From assembly GCA_947487155.1 (NCBI GenBank), contig CANKVS010000001.1, forward strand, positions 124,001-188,000: a DNA stretch of 64,000 bases, in the 5' to 3' direction. The notes beneath the pieces are model-generated. The model searched no databases. It worked only from the letters and a program-made list of their open reading frames with translations, and was not told the DNA's origin. This DNA comes from an uncultured Flaviramulus sp. (GTDB lineage Bacteria > Bacteroidota > Bacteroidia > Flavobacteriales > Flavobacteriaceae). The translations under genes were made by a program, and so were the position numbers. Each line of letters opens with the position of its first letter. The first letter of the stretch is position 1. Below, piece after piece: positions 17,311 through 28,200 of the stretch.

Positions 17311-18236
17311 AATGTTGGTTTTAGGATAAGTTGATAATTATCGGTCACGGTAACTTTTACCGTTCTGTTATTACGTTGAAATATCTTCTTGATGCCGCTT
17401 ACTTGTGGAACACCAATGATATTGATATCATCTACAATATCTCCAACTACTTCCAGTCTGACTTCAGCTCTAAAGCTGTTTTCAATGTAGATGCCCTCGC
17501 TTCCGTCCTGAAGGTCAAAAGCATTTAATTTTACTGGTTTGTGATTGATACTTTCAATCTTTATAATGGTTCTATTCGGCTTAAAACTTACAAAACCATA
17601 AATGGGTGAGTTTTTGGGAACCATAACATCATTAATAATGGCATCTTTAGTCAGACGCATTTGTAGTCTGTAATTGTTTCTTACTGTTTGAGTACCATCC
17701 ACCCGAACGTAAATAAAGGCATCTGTCTTTTGATTAACCAAAGCCTCATTTTCAATAGGGTGCGAAGCAAAAAACAGTTGATGTTCTAAGTCTAATTCCT
17801 TTGAAACTATATCCTTTTCTTTTGTGTCAATTTCAGATATGGAATCCTTTTGAGATACCATCGGTTTATATTCATCCTTTGATTTTCTATAGCTTCTGTC
17901 AGAATAACTAATACGTCCTTCATTGTAGATGCTATCTACAATCCGCATCTTTTCTTTATCCAATAAATCGGGATCATAAACTCCTGTGGAGTCCAGCAAA
18001 CGCTCATCATAAATACTTGGAACATTGGCTTGTCTTACTTCTTTTAAGTCGTCCAGAGCTTCTAATTTGGAATCATATTCTTTTAGTTCATCCTCCAATT
18101 CAGGAACAGGAATTTGGTTGTTTTCAATGGTTGGCTCTTCATCATCCCCAAATGTCATTACCGAGTATGCTCCAATAAAAAGCACCACACCCAAAATAAC
18201 CAGGGCAAAAACGATTTTATTCTTTTCAATTTTCAT
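17307..18236 (-). CDS. traM: Conjugative transposon protein TraM (VirB10-like)
   Basis: A 309-residue protein with one N-terminal membrane anchor (residues about 8-30, IVFALVILGVVLFIGAYSVM). A charged, coiled spacer follows, then a C-terminal beta domain with 'AFIYVRVDGTQTVRNNYRLQMRL'. This layout matches TraM of Bacteroidetes conjugative transposons, which spans the periplasm in the mating channel. It lies 5 bp after traK and overlaps traN. Confidence 0.88.
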   Translation of the reverse strand: MKIEKNKIVFALVILGVVLFIGAYSVMTFGDDEEPTIENNQIPVPELEDELKEYDSKLEALDDLKEVRQANVPSIYDERLLDSTGVYDPDLLDKEKMRIVDSIYNEGRISYSDRSYRKSKDEYKPMVSQKDSISEIDTKEKDIVSKELDLEHQLFFASHPIENEALVNQKTDAFIYVRVDGTQTVRNNYRLQMRLTKDAIINDVMVPKNSPIYGFVSFKPNRTIIKIESINHKPVKLNAFDLQDGSEGIYIENSFRAEVRLEVVGDIVDDINIIGVPQVSGIKKIFQRNNRTVKVTVTDNYQLILKPTL

Positions 18237-18241
18237 AATTT

Positions 18242-18856
18242 CTATTGTCCATTATGGACTTTTTTAAGTTTGTTTTCAAAGAAGTTGGTTATCAAAAAAC
18301 CATGAGTATTCTTTGGAAAGTTTCGGTCTACATGGATTATATTTCCTGATGTGGTTAATTCGTAAGTATCGATTATAGACCCACGGTTGATTTCAAAAAT
18401 GATAGTTGTTTCAAAGCGATAAGGTTCTTGTTGAATATCAATCTTCGATTCAATTTTTAATACTTTCTGAACCAATGAATATTGCAGTAATCGGTTATAG
18501 ACCCCATCAGCCTTTTTCTGTCTGTACAGTGCATCTATGGAACTATTTCCAAGCCATAAGGCTTTCTCTAAATGCTTTTCATAGTTACTGGCATCGATAT
18601 GATAGAAATAGGTATGAAACAGCTCTAAATGCGATAATATTTCTACTTCCAGATTTTCCTGCTGCTTTACCATTTTAAGCGGAATTACACTTCCATCGGT
18701 ATTGACCACAAAGGCATTATTGACTGTTTCTTTGTGAAGTTTTACAACAAACAATACAGAAACAATGCAAGTAATTACAGCTCCGATAACTACAGCCAAA
18801 ACGATAAATCGATTCAAGCGAAGTACTTTGTATATATTTTGATAAGGTGTTTTCAT
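18242..18856 (-). CDS. traK: Conjugative transposon protein TraK (VirB8-like)
   Basis: A 204-residue protein with an N-terminal membrane segment (about residues 17-37) after 'YQNIYKVLRLNRFIVL', and a periplasmic domain with 'HTYFYHIDASNYEKHLEKALWLG', typical of TraK. By family it is a scaffold of the inner-membrane complex of the mating channel. It is separated by 47 bp from traJ and by 5 bp from traM. Confidence 0.9.
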   Translation of the reverse strand: MKTPYQNIYKVLRLNRFIVLAVVIGAVITCIVSVLFVVKLHKETVNNAFVVNTDGSVIPLKMVKQQENLEVEILSHLELFHTYFYHIDASNYEKHLEKALWLGNSSIDALYRQKKADGVYNRLLQYSLVQKVLKIESKIDIQQEPYRFETTIIFEINRGSIIDTYELTTSGNIIHVDRNFPKNTHGFLITNFFENKLKKVHNGQ

Positions 18857-18903
18857 TCTATTGTTTTTGATTGGAATTATTTGGTGCGTCTTTCAATAGT
18901 GAA

Positions 18904-19746
18904 TTATCCACCACTGAAAAGTTTAAAGACGAAAGATGTTGCTCTACGATAGAGCTTAAATTTTAGTAGCACTATAAAGCCTATAGAGCCAAACTGAAGT
19001 AAGGGTGCAAAAAAACTACTGCCCCAATCCGTTCCAAAAAGGCTATTCCAAAAATTGGTATTGATTTCTGTATAAAGATTATTCACAAATACATTCACCA
19101 GAAAAAAGGCAGGCACTAACATATAAACGCCTGCATATAGCTTAAAGAAATTATAAGCCAATGAGCGAAATTTTTCAAACACAGCAAGGCTAATAACCAA
19201 AGGAAAAAAAGCTTGCATAATCCCTAGTAAAAAATATCGTTCCGCTAAAAATAATGGGTATATAAACAAGTCCAATAACCATAGGAATATCCCAACAATA
19301 AAAGCCAATATTTTTAGTCCATACAACGGTGTTACCAATGCTTCGTATAACATTGCCATTGCTTTTTTGGCGGCTTCCAATGCGCCCACATCCTGTTCCA
19401 AATCGATGTCTTGCATTTGTAACGGGAGGAGCGCAGGAGCCGTGTCTCGGTATTGGGTTTCGATGGCCACCAAAATAGTGTCGAAAACGCTCAATACCTG
19501 TGTTGAAAAAATAACCAATATGACCACTGCAAAATTCTTTGCAAGCTCAGCAGGGGTCAATCCCCAGGTATAGCCTTCATTGTTGGCAACGCCTTCATTG
19601 TACTTTTTTAGGATATTGATAAGAAAGAACAGTATAGCCAATGTCTTCATTCCCGTAATGGTATACTGAGAAAAATCACTATTCTTGATGGTGGTAAAAA
19701 CCGCATCAACGTATTCCAACCCTATACCCAAGAAATGAACTTTCAT
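18904..19746 (-). CDS. traJ: Conjugative transposon protein TraJ (VirB6-like, polytopic membrane)
   Basis: A 280-residue protein with several membrane helices (around TLAILFFLINIL, FAVVILVIFSTQVL, LKILAFIVGIFLWLLDLF, FPLVISLAVF, LVPAFFLVNVFVNNL and IGFIVLLKF). This matches the TraJ family, the polytopic inner-membrane component of the channel. The start codon shares a base with the traI stop. Confidence 0.88.
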   Translation of the reverse strand: MKVHFLGIGLEYVDAVFTTIKNSDFSQYTITGMKTLAILFFLINILKKYNEGVANNEGYTWGLTPAELAKNFAVVILVIFSTQVLSVFDTILVAIETQYRDTAPALLPLQMQDIDLEQDVGALEAAKKAMAMLYEALVTPLYGLKILAFIVGIFLWLLDLFIYPLFLAERYFLLGIMQAFFPLVISLAVFEKFRSLAYNFFKLYAGVYMLVPAFFLVNVFVNNLYTEINTNFWNSLFGTDWGSSFFAPLLQFGSIGFIVLLKFKLYRRATSFVFKLFSGG

Positions 19747-20327
19747 TAGTGTTGTGCTTCGCGATTATTGATTTTGTCCTGCATTTCGCGAAAAGCAATA
19801 ATTTCGCGGTAACGTCTGGCTTTGGCTTCTATTTCTGCTACCATTTCCTTGGATTGTAGTTCCATTCCTTTAAGAACTTCAGCACGTTCGGCATCGGTCA
19901 TTTTAAGGTTGTTGCTAGAAAGAATCTGGTCTATATAGTCCAAACCTTCTAATGAGTTTTCTATAATGGCATTGAAGGATTCTGAAATTCGATTGACTTC
20001 ATCAGGTTTGATATAAGGTGAATTGAGAATTTCTCGTAGGTCGTCCTGAACGATATCAAATAGTTTTTGATTGTTCCTAGCCAATTCCCGAACTGCTTTT
20101 AGCTGCTGAATTACATTATTGACCTTCTCAATATTCTCTTTTTGGGTTTTTAAGAATTGAACGGTCTTCAGTAATTGTGAGGTCTGTTTTGCTGATTCTA
20201 TCAAGGATTTGGCAAAACTGATAAAGTTCGTGTTATCATATACCGGCATCCCCTGAGCCACAATGTGGCCGGATGTTGAAAGGGTAATGGTCAGTACTAA
20301 TACTAGGATTTTGATTTTGTTTTTCAT
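19746..20327 (-). CDS. traI: Conjugative transposon TraI-like protein (DUF4141, VirB5-like)
   Basis: A 193-residue protein with signal peptide (residues 1-24, ending HIVAQG) and a long helical, coiled-coil body ('SAKQTSQLLKTVQFLKTQKE...'). This fits the DUF4141/TraI family encoded between traG and traJ, thought to be a periplasmic or pilus-tip-like VirB5 counterpart. The name is from family and order; this TraI is not the relaxase of F plasmid. Confidence 0.8.
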   Translation of the reverse strand: MKNKIKILVLVLTITLSTSGHIVAQGMPVYDNTNFISFAKSLIESAKQTSQLLKTVQFLKTQKENIEKVNNVIQQLKAVRELARNNQKLFDIVQDDLREILNSPYIKPDEVNRISESFNAIIENSLEGLDYIDQILSSNNLKMTDAERAEVLKGMELQSKEMVAEIEAKARRYREIIAFREMQDKINNREAQH

Positions 20328-20345
20328 GATTTTCGTTTTTAAGAT

Positions 20346-22745
20346 TTATAGTTGTTTAATGAATGTTTTAATAGCTTCTTCCATATTATTCGTCCTCTCA
20401 TAAACCTGCATTATGCGGTCGCTTTCTTTACCATCCGTGAGGTAAGCTGCGTAGACTTCTTTGGGTACTTCTAACCGGAAAATGTTGCTTTCTTTCCCGA
20501 TTTTGATAAACATCTCGGTGTACTTTCTATCTCCAGTCAGATTGTTACGGATGGACTTTAATTGATTCAAGTCATGACTGGAAAGGTTCAATCGTTTTTG
20601 AAGTTCTTCATAGCCTTTTTCGTTCCGAAGACTGTAGATAACCTGTGTGTTTTCCAGAATACTTGCGGAAGTGGAATTATGAGGTAATTGATTGATGGAT
20701 TGTAAAATGATACCTATAGCGCCGTTTTGTTTTCTAATAGCTTGATAATAGAATTCAACACTCTCCAGTACATTATCAAACTTGAGTTGTTTGGCAAACT
20801 CATCAAAAAGAATAATACCTCTCTCGGAACGGTTTCGCCATATGGTACGTTGGATGGCTGACTTGATAAGCTTTAGCATCACGGAAAGGATTTCCTTATT
20901 GTCCTTGACTTCATCCAGCTCAAAAACAATCATACGCTTATCCTCAATCTTATAGGTCTGGTCTTCACTAATACTAAACAGAAAGCTGTACAATCCGTCA
21001 TCTACATACTCAGAAAGAATATGCAGGAAATTATAAACACTAAAATGTTCTTCCTGAATCTTCATCTCTTGAATAAGTGTATCTTTTTTATTGTCTACGA
21101 ACTGATACAAGGAAGCTATTGAATGACTTGACCGAATGTGTTTGTAATAATACAGTAGCACTTTTTTAATTGCCACTTCTTTGGCTTTTGAGACTTTGCT
21201 CTCTGCTAAAAGCTCCAAAAGGAATATGGATAAATCTTCTAAGCGTTCAGGGGTTAAGTCGGCTTCATTGGAAATATAAAATGGATTAATTCCTAGATTT
21301 TTTCCTTGCTCGTACCTTAGTATGATATGGTCATCTGGATAAAGCTTGGCGAACTTAGAATACGAGCCTCCCAAGTCGATAATCACTAGCCGTACTTGCA
21401 ACTCAAAATACTGTCTAAGTATATTATTCGCTAAAAAGGATTTCCCTTCACCTGTTGGTGCGAAAATGGCAAAGTTCCGAGCTTTTATGCGTTTCTTTTG
21501 TTCATCCCAAACATCTTTAAGCACTGGAATATTATACTGCCTGTCATTAAAGATGATACCTTGTTCATCTGACTTATAATTGCTGTTATTGATAAACAGA
21601 CACAGTGCATGTTTTAAATCGGTAACATATAAATCGTCATTAGAGAAATTGGAAGTAAAACAGCAATAGGAATTTAAAAAATAGTGCTTACGTTCTTCAC
21701 CTTTTGGATAATAAGGTACAATATCCAATTCCTTGAATTCAGTCTTAATCTTTGAAGCGATATGACTTAGTTGTTCGGCTTCCGACGACCAGAAAGTAAC
21801 GTTGAGATGCCCACGTATAATTCTTGAACTATCGTCTTCATTAATTTTAGCAACAATAGCCTCAATTTTCTTTTGAATGACCTTGTTTTGGGTTCCGAAA
21901 TTTGAGCTTTTGCTGAGTTCTTCAATTTTCTTATCCAGTAGTTTTCTCCATTTGTGTTTGTCATCTAGATAAATAATTTGATTGATAATATGGTTCTCAT
22001 TTAGATTCAATCCTAATCCGTCAATAAACCCTTGATGAAATACAAAATCATCAGATGTGAATTTATCATTGGTCTTGCTGCTCTGTACCACATCACCAAA
22101 ACAGAGCTCACTATTTACTGCCAGAACATCAAAATGATTATCTCCAATTTCTATAGCAGATTTCTTCAATTGAATGTCGGTATCAAAGCCTTCATTAAAG
22201 CCATTGAAGTAGGCACTGGTAAGCGCTAAAATTTCATTCTCTTTTAATGGTCTCAGGGACACTTTACGACTGTTATTGATAAAGGACACGGTATCATTTA
22301 CAGAGGCTATAAATTCCTTTACATGATGATCCAATTGCTTATGGATGCCTTTTTCTACTTTTCGAAACGGATTAGTAAACTTGGATGCGTTCAGTGCCTT
22401 GTCTAACGGAAGAACAAAAAACAGATAGGATTCATGGGTTAAACATTCTCGTCCTTTAAAATGATGGTATGTGGCTTTTTCTAAAAAGCTTTCATTAGGA
22501 AGCTTGTCTGCTTTATAGTTGCTTTTCTTGTAAATATCCTGTTTATGGATTACGGTACTTATTGGTAGCGATTTAAAAACCTGAAACCAGGAACCATGTA
22601 AGTCTTCAAAGTCTTTTTCCGATAGGGAATAGATTTCGGGCAACTCAGTTTTATAGCACAGTACCACATTGCCATTATTAGCAAAAACAATGTGATTTTC
22701 TATGCTCAGAATGGGATGGTATGCAGAAAAGTTAATCTTGCTCAT
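20346..22745 (-). CDS. traG: TraG-family conjugation ATPase (VirB4-like)
   Basis: A 799-residue protein. Walker A APTGEGKS is at about residues 428-435 and Walker B 'IILFDEFAK' at about 640, with a VirB4-type N-terminal half. This ATPase powers assembly and substrate transfer of the type IV channel at the inner membrane. Its start overlaps the traF stop by 14 bp, and traI follows 18 bp later. Length is normal for TraG of Bacteroidetes conjugative transposons. Confidence 0.95.
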   Translation of the reverse strand: MSKINFSAYHPILSIENHIVFANNGNVVLCYKTELPEIYSLSEKDFEDLHGSWFQVFKSLPISTVIHKQDIYKKSNYKADKLPNESFLEKATYHHFKGRECLTHESYLFFVLPLDKALNASKFTNPFRKVEKGIHKQLDHHVKEFIASVNDTVSFINNSRKVSLRPLKENEILALTSAYFNGFNEGFDTDIQLKKSAIEIGDNHFDVLAVNSELCFGDVVQSSKTNDKFTSDDFVFHQGFIDGLGLNLNENHIINQIIYLDDKHKWRKLLDKKIEELSKSSNFGTQNKVIQKKIEAIVAKINEDDSSRIIRGHLNVTFWSSEAEQLSHIASKIKTEFKELDIVPYYPKGEERKHYFLNSYCCFTSNFSNDDLYVTDLKHALCLFINNSNYKSDEQGIIFNDRQYNIPVLKDVWDEQKKRIKARNFAIFAPTGEGKSFLANNILRQYFELQVRLVIIDLGGSYSKFAKLYPDDHIILRYEQGKNLGINPFYISNEADLTPERLEDLSIFLLELLAESKVSKAKEVAIKKVLLYYYKHIRSSHSIASLYQFVDNKKDTLIQEMKIQEEHFSVYNFLHILSEYVDDGLYSFLFSISEDQTYKIEDKRMIVFELDEVKDNKEILSVMLKLIKSAIQRTIWRNRSERGIILFDEFAKQLKFDNVLESVEFYYQAIRKQNGAIGIILQSINQLPHNSTSASILENTQVIYSLRNEKGYEELQKRLNLSSHDLNQLKSIRNNLTGDRKYTEMFIKIGKESNIFRLEVPKEVYAAYLTDGKESDRIMQVYERTNNMEEAIKTFIKQL

Positions 22746-23022
22746 AGTATAATTGACTTTGTTTTTTGTTACTGATATTTATCGGAAATACTTTTTTGAA
22801 ATGCAGTAAGGCAGGATATTTGGTCAGTTGTGTTAGTACCACGTATAGACATCCGTTGAATAGAAATACCGAAATGATGACCAAAAAACTGAAGGAAAAA
22901 ATGATAAATAATAGCGACCCGATTACCGATGTCATTTGTAAAGCAAACAATGAAATGGGTAATCCTATAATCACTGCTCGCTTTCGGATATCCTTATAGA
23001 TTTCGAATTTCTTCATAATCAT
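22732..23022 (-). CDS. traF: Conjugative transposon protein TraF (DUF4133)
   Basis: A 96-residue protein with a short basic N-terminus (FEIYKDIRKRAVIIGLP) and two membrane segments, typical of TraF/VirB3-like DUF4133 proteins. It overlaps traG by 14 bp. Met3 (MKKFEIY) is an equally good start. Confidence 0.88.
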   Translation of the reverse strand: MIMKKFEIYKDIRKRAVIIGLPISLFALQMTSVIGSLLFIIFSFSFLVIISVFLFNGCLYVVLTQLTKYPALLHFKKVFPINISNKKQSQLYYEQD

Positions 23023-23048
23023 AATCTTTATAAATGCCTCTTAGAGGC

Positions 23049-23336
23049 TTAGACTACGATTCCGATTAAGTAAGTAAAGATGCCTACCACAGCTCCTGCT
23101 ATTAGTACAAAGACTAATACGCGAGTAATCCCTTTTTTAAGGTCTGCATTTTCACCAAAAAAATGACCTGCGTTGAACAGGAAACCTATTAAAAAGATGA
23201 CTCCTAAAATGATTGGAAAAATGGCTCGAATAGTATCGGAAACATCATTTACAGAATCTTCAATACCTCCAATTTGTGCGAAAATGGTTTTGGAAATAAG
23301 TAATAAAATTGCGGTTAGATACAGTTGTTTTTTCAT
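23049..23336 (-). CDS. traE: Conjugative transposon protein TraE (DUF4134)
   Basis: A 95-residue protein with a signal peptide ending at about 'IFAQ' and two membrane helices separated by a short loop ('FGENADLKKG'), the TraE/VirB2-like pilin layout. It is the first gene of the tra operon, so the tra promoter should lie in 23337-23501. Confidence 0.88.
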   Translation of the reverse strand: MKKQLYLTAILLLISKTIFAQIGGIEDSVNDVSDTIRAIFPIILGVIFLIGFLFNAGHFFGENADLKKGITRVLVFVLIAGAVVGIFTYLIGIVV

Positions 23337-23397
23337 ATCGAAATTGATTTAAAATTTATTGAATTTCGTTGTTTGAAAAATACACTATATTGAACTG

Positions 23398-23422
23398 CAA
23401 AATACTGATTACCAGTATTTTG
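23398..23422. promoter_or_regulatory. Perfect palindrome between traE and the amidase gene
   Basis: CAAAATACTG, a 5-nt spacer ATTAC, then CAGTATTTTG: 10-bp perfect arms. It sits in the 165-bp divergent promoter region of the tra operon and the amidase, 62 bp from traE and 80 bp from the amidase start. It is a good candidate for a repressor or activator site acting on both. Confidence 0.6.
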
Positions 23423-23501
23423 TGGATAAAATATTATTTATATCCGATTGATTTTCAATGATATGAATTGGCATCAAATTGTATGAGAAAATGAAGTTCG
23501 T

Positions 23502-24167
23502 ATGTTAATAATTCAAATATCTTTAAACCTAAGCACGCTCAAAAACGTCAGTTTTGTTATTTTACTGCTGCAAATGTGTCTAGTTTTTGGTCAAAAAAAA
23601 GTCATTGTAATTGACCCTGGGCATGGTGGAATTGATTCAGGTGCAATTGGTATAAATCATCTTCTGGAAAAAGATGTAGTTTTAGGTATTGCTAAAGAAA
23701 TTTTAAGACTTAATAAAACCGTTTTTGAAGATAGTTTTGATATTTACTTGACCCGATATACCGATACGCTGATTTCACTATCCGATAGAAGCAGATTAGC
23801 TAAAAGTTTGAAAGCAGATGTGTTTGTATCGCTGTATTGTAATCACTCTAATAATCCAGATGTAAGGGGAATTGAAGTTTATGTGGCGAATAGCAAATCG
23901 GAATATTCAAAAGAATCAATCTGGCTATCTTTTCAATTTCAAGTTACGTTTAACGCAAACTTAGGCTTTGAGAGTAGAGGTTTGAAGTTTTCTAATTTTC
24001 AAGTATTGAGGCAAACAATTGATTCTTGTGCTTCCGTGCTTTTGGAATTAGGTTTTTTAAGTAATTTAGATGAAGCTGCTTATTTAAAAAAATCCTCTAA
24101 TATCAATCGGATATCCTTTTCTATCTTAACTGTAATTCATACACTAATTCTCAAACAACAAATATGA
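23502..24167 (+). CDS. N-acetylmuramoyl-L-alanine amidase (Amidase_3)
   Basis: A 221-residue protein. After a hydrophobic N-terminus it shows the Amidase_3 zinc motifs: His in 'DPGHGGIDSGAIG', Glu in the following 'LLEKDV', His in 'LYCNHSN', and the catalytic Glu in 'LLELGFLSN'. It cleaves the amide bond between MurNAc and the stem peptide. In a conjugative element it probably opens peptidoglycan for the mating channel. It is divergent from traE. Met at 23568 (MCLVFGQKK) is a possible alternative start that would drop most of the signal sequence. Confidence 0.88.
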   Translation: MLIIQISLNLSTLKNVSFVILLLQMCLVFGQKKVIVIDPGHGGIDSGAIGINHLLEKDVVLGIAKEILRLNKTVFEDSFDIYLTRYTDTLISLSDRSRLAKSLKADVFVSLYCNHSNNPDVRGIEVYVANSKSEYSKESIWLSFQFQVTFNANLGFESRGLKFSNFQVLRQTIDSCASVLLELGFLSNLDEAAYLKKSSNINRISFSILTVIHTLILKQQI

Positions 24168-24264
24168 AAATTTTTTATATGAATATTTTTAAATCACCCC
24201 TTCATTAGATATAGAGGTTGTATTTACTGTAAATTCGTTCTAAAAACAAGACTAAACTAAAACT

Positions 24265-25227
24265 TTATCCACCTACTTTTACTATTAATGGGATTGGACT
24301 AATAGTCTGTTCTTCGATCCATTTATTTTTCTCAATAAGCTCTTCTATTAATTCTATTTCTGTTTCTGTAAACGCATCTACATCCAACTTGGATAGCAAT
24401 CCTTCTTTCCATTTACTGTCGTGCTTGCCAGACTTAATTGGCTTCAATAATGGATTAGATGGAATAATAAGCGTTATGCTCTTGTTCTTTTCAGTTAAAA
24501 TCTTTCTTATACGAGAATAGATGTCCAACCCGTGGAAATCCCAATCGCAAACATAATACATAGGAAATCTAATTTTATCTACAGGTACATTATACAATTT
24601 CTTAGTATTATTACCGCCAAGATACCAGAGTTCTATACGATTTTTTCTAAATTCAAATGGGTCTTTTAAAAAGTCCATATTCTCACAAAGCAAAATATAT
24701 TTTGGGTCTATACAATCTACCACCAGCCTATATTGTTGGTCTTTTGGGGATTCTCTAGGGAACTTCTCTACACCCAATATTGTTAGAATATCATCTTTTA
24801 ATCTTGGTTTGCTATCAAGAAATTTAGAGTCTTTATCCTTAAAAAAGTTACTTGAAAATATATGAGGTGTTGATAGGTTTTTTCTAAGCGTTTTTCTGTT
24901 TTTATAAATAAGAATAAGAGTTTCTAAAATGTCTTGTGAATAGGTTCTTTTTGCTGAAATTTCGATACCCGCATTCTCAAAAAACTCAGCGTAGTAATTA
25001 TATTGGTCGAGCAAATGTTCCTGAAAATATACATCAAAGCCATCATTCTTAACAATAATATTAAGATTACCATCTTTATGCTGAAGTATATTAAGCCTTT
25101 TATACAGAATGTTCTTTACAAAAACATTAGTCATAAGTTTTATAGTGGTTTGCTTACCCACATAAAGCTGGTGTAATCCTTTTAATTGCCGCCAAGTTAT
25201 TTCTTTCCTCATAAGCTTAAAGTTCAC
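24265..25227 (-). CDS. jetD: JetD/MksG-like Toprim nuclease of a Wadjet system
   Basis: A 320-residue protein. The C-terminal half is a Toprim-like domain: Glu in 'LLCENMDFL', 'ELWYLGGNN', and the Asp pair in 'CDWDFHGLDIY' (about residue 226-229). The N-terminal half matches the DUF3322-like region of JetD. In Wadjet systems JetD nicks or cuts circular DNA that the SMC complex has extruded. Last of five genes; its start overlaps the jetC stop by 11 bp. Confidence 0.82.
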   Translation of the reverse strand: MNFKLMRKEITWRQLKGLHQLYVGKQTTIKLMTNVFVKNILYKRLNILQHKDGNLNIIVKNDGFDVYFQEHLLDQYNYYAEFFENAGIEISAKRTYSQDILETLILIYKNRKTLRKNLSTPHIFSSNFFKDKDSKFLDSKPRLKDDILTILGVEKFPRESPKDQQYRLVVDCIDPKYILLCENMDFLKDPFEFRKNRIELWYLGGNNTKKLYNVPVDKIRFPMYYVCDWDFHGLDIYSRIRKILTEKNKSITLIIPSNPLLKPIKSGKHDSKWKEGLLSKLDVDAFTETEIELIEELIEKNKWIEEQTISPIPLIVKVGG

Positions 25228-28200
25228 AAAATATTACTGAAGGATGGTGGTTAATTCTTTCTAAATCTTTTCTTTTTGAAAGCCTATAGATGTACTGGTT
25301 TTTTCGATTTAACTTATTTGGATTGATACCAAGTGATATGACTTGATAATCAAATTCTTCTGCTAATTCTCTTAGCATATCAAAGTTTGAACCAATGCCT
25401 TCTGCTTCATCTATACTTAAGAAACGTAGCCCAGGATTTTTGTTTACTTTTCCATCTTTAATCAATGACAATTTTGCGATACACAATAGTGCTATAGAGG
25501 AATAGGTCTGCCCAGTACTTCCAGAATTTTTTTTACCACTTTTAGTTACAAGTTCATAATTGAGTGTGTAATATGAAAAAGGATTGAGCAGTTGTCTAAT
25601 AGTTACGTTGGGTAATGGTGTTGTGCTATGTTCTTTGTAGGCCAGTAGAATTTTTTCTTCAATTGTTGGGGAATCCTGAAGCTTTGATGTTAAGCTATTA
25701 TCTCTGTCAAACAAACCAAAATCAAGTTTACCAAGATTGATGAGAAATGTACTTATCCATTGTAAAGAAATATCTTTGCGTAACTCTGCTTTTAAAGATG
25801 CTGTATTGTCACCAGTAATTGCCATATAGTCTTTCTTAAAAAAGCTATTCATTTTTTTGCTATGCGATACTTGCTTGTTAATAGCTGCTTGAAGATCTTG
25901 CAATAGGTCTCTGATGCTTATGAGCTTATTTTGATTTAGTCTGGCGTTTGATTCGTTGATTTCATCAAGGCGTTCTATGATTTTTGGAATTACTGCCGCT
26001 TCGTCATAGGAGATTTCCTTGAATAGCTGGTGTGGTAATAATAGCCGAACCAATTCCATAAAATTCTTGTTAGCTTTGAATTGTTCCGATTTATCTGTGA
26101 GTTGGTACCCAATTAAAATACCGTCAAATTGTTTTGAATAGGCTTCAGAGTCATTCTGATATTTACGACTAGAATTCTCAAAATCTGTTTCTTCTATATT
26201 GATAATATTAAACTCAGACAGCCAATCTGAAAATGTAGTCTCAATTTCTAGAATTTTGTTTTCCGCACCTATTTTAGATTCTAAAAGAATATCTAGCTCA
26301 GCTATACTATCTAAAATTCCTTTTTGTTTAAGATATTCTTTCTGATATTCTACAACATAAATATCTTGTTTAAAAGTAAACTTTATATCTTTTCGCTTTC
26401 GCGAAATTTCCAAATCTTCAATTAATGTTTCAATTTCTTCACTTAAAGGTTCAAGTATCACAGATTCTATAGCGGGCAATTGTCGCCCTATCCCATCTAA
26501 TACTAATAGTAAACTTTCTAGTTCATTTTTAGTTTTGTTGACTGTTGTATGCTGTTCTTTCAACTGCTCCTCATTTTCCAAATCCTTGAATATTTTTTCA
26601 AGGTCTTCTTGTGCAATTTCAGAGACAGCTAGTTCTACATCTTTAGAAAGACGTTCCTCATTTTTGGTCAGCCAGGCTGGTATTGCTCTAGGAATATTGG
26701 GAACTTCATTAAGCAAGAAGGATTGAAGTTTTTTAAGCTCAAGAATATCTTTTTCAATCAATTTGACGTCTGCCTCAAGCGCCTTCTTTGATTCGGATAA
26801 TAGCTCTTTGATTTTTGAAGTGTCATTAGTATTAAAAACTTGCTGTTTTACATATTCTATATAAATATGGAGTCCAGATAGATCCAGCCAAAAACCATCA
26901 TCATCTTTTGAGTATTGATTTTCTTTTAATGATAAGATCAAATTCTGTGGTTCAGGTATGTATTTGTTTCCCGCTTCTAAAAAATCAGGCACTATAGTTT
27001 TTAAACTATGGAAATGTCTCAATACACTTTCCTCGTCAGGGGAACAGGACTTGTTCCGTTTTAAAATCCAATGAGATAACGTGTCTGGATTTTCGAAGTC
27101 ATTAAATTTTACTAATTCTCTTGATAAAGATAATTTACGCTCTAAGTCCCTGATTTCGTCATTCTGCTTATCAACAACGGCCTGAATACCTTTATCCACT
27201 TTTAATTTCTCAAACGCCGTGTACAATTCTGCCTTTTCTAATGCTGTATTTAGTTGCTGTAAAGCATTGTCTAGTTCTTGAGTGTTGAGATAATCGATAA
27301 CTACATTTGATAGCTGCTTATTTGTTGTAATGCTTAACTTTTCCTTTACGGTCTGGCAGCTACTTATACGTTTCAAGCGTTCGTCAAGCTTATCACTTTC
27401 TTTTCTAGCAATATCTAGTTTTGGCTGTAGTTCAATACTTTTTAAATTTGTTTCGTTAAGTTTTTTATTTTTTAATTCATCAAGTGTTTCAATGGCTGTT
27501 CTTGCCGAAAGATAATCACTAATTAATTTTTTGATAGTCCTAATTTTTGTTTTAAGCACTAATTTCTGATAGTTCCAATCCACCTCTTTAAACTCTCTTA
27601 GGGCAGCGTCTTTCTTCTTTTTTAGCTCATAGAGCACTTTTATACTATCACTCTTGGAAGTAAGAATATCGATATCTTTTTTGTTGGTCCGGTGCATCTC
27701 TACAGAATCTTCAAACAGCTTTACCGTTTCTAAGTACTTATTATAAAAGGTTTGATTCCTCTCTTTTCCAAACAAAAACTCTTGTAGCTTCACATCACCC
27801 TTTACGGAAATCCCTTTCCGAGAAAAAGCCTGTAAGATTTTAGCGTAATCTTTTAAGGCACTTTTACTATTGGCAATATCTACTGGTAGAAGGTTATTAT
27901 TTAGTAATGCTTCGTGATAGTCTCTAAAATATTGGTAAATATGACAGCCAAAATGGTCAGAGTGATTCAGTTTTGCATCAAAATCCACCAATGTTAAAAG
28001 TGTACCATCTTGTACAAAATCATCTACTGTAAATGGTTTTTGAAAAGGTTCAAAAATCTTCTGGTCAAAATCCAATCCTCCTTGAATAATAAATGCTTGG
28101 CTCTGTTTAGAATTTCTCTCGATGTAGCAACCAATGAGTAGATATTCCTCTTTTTCAACTTCTACATTAATGTAAGCATAACCATAATCACCCTTTTCAC

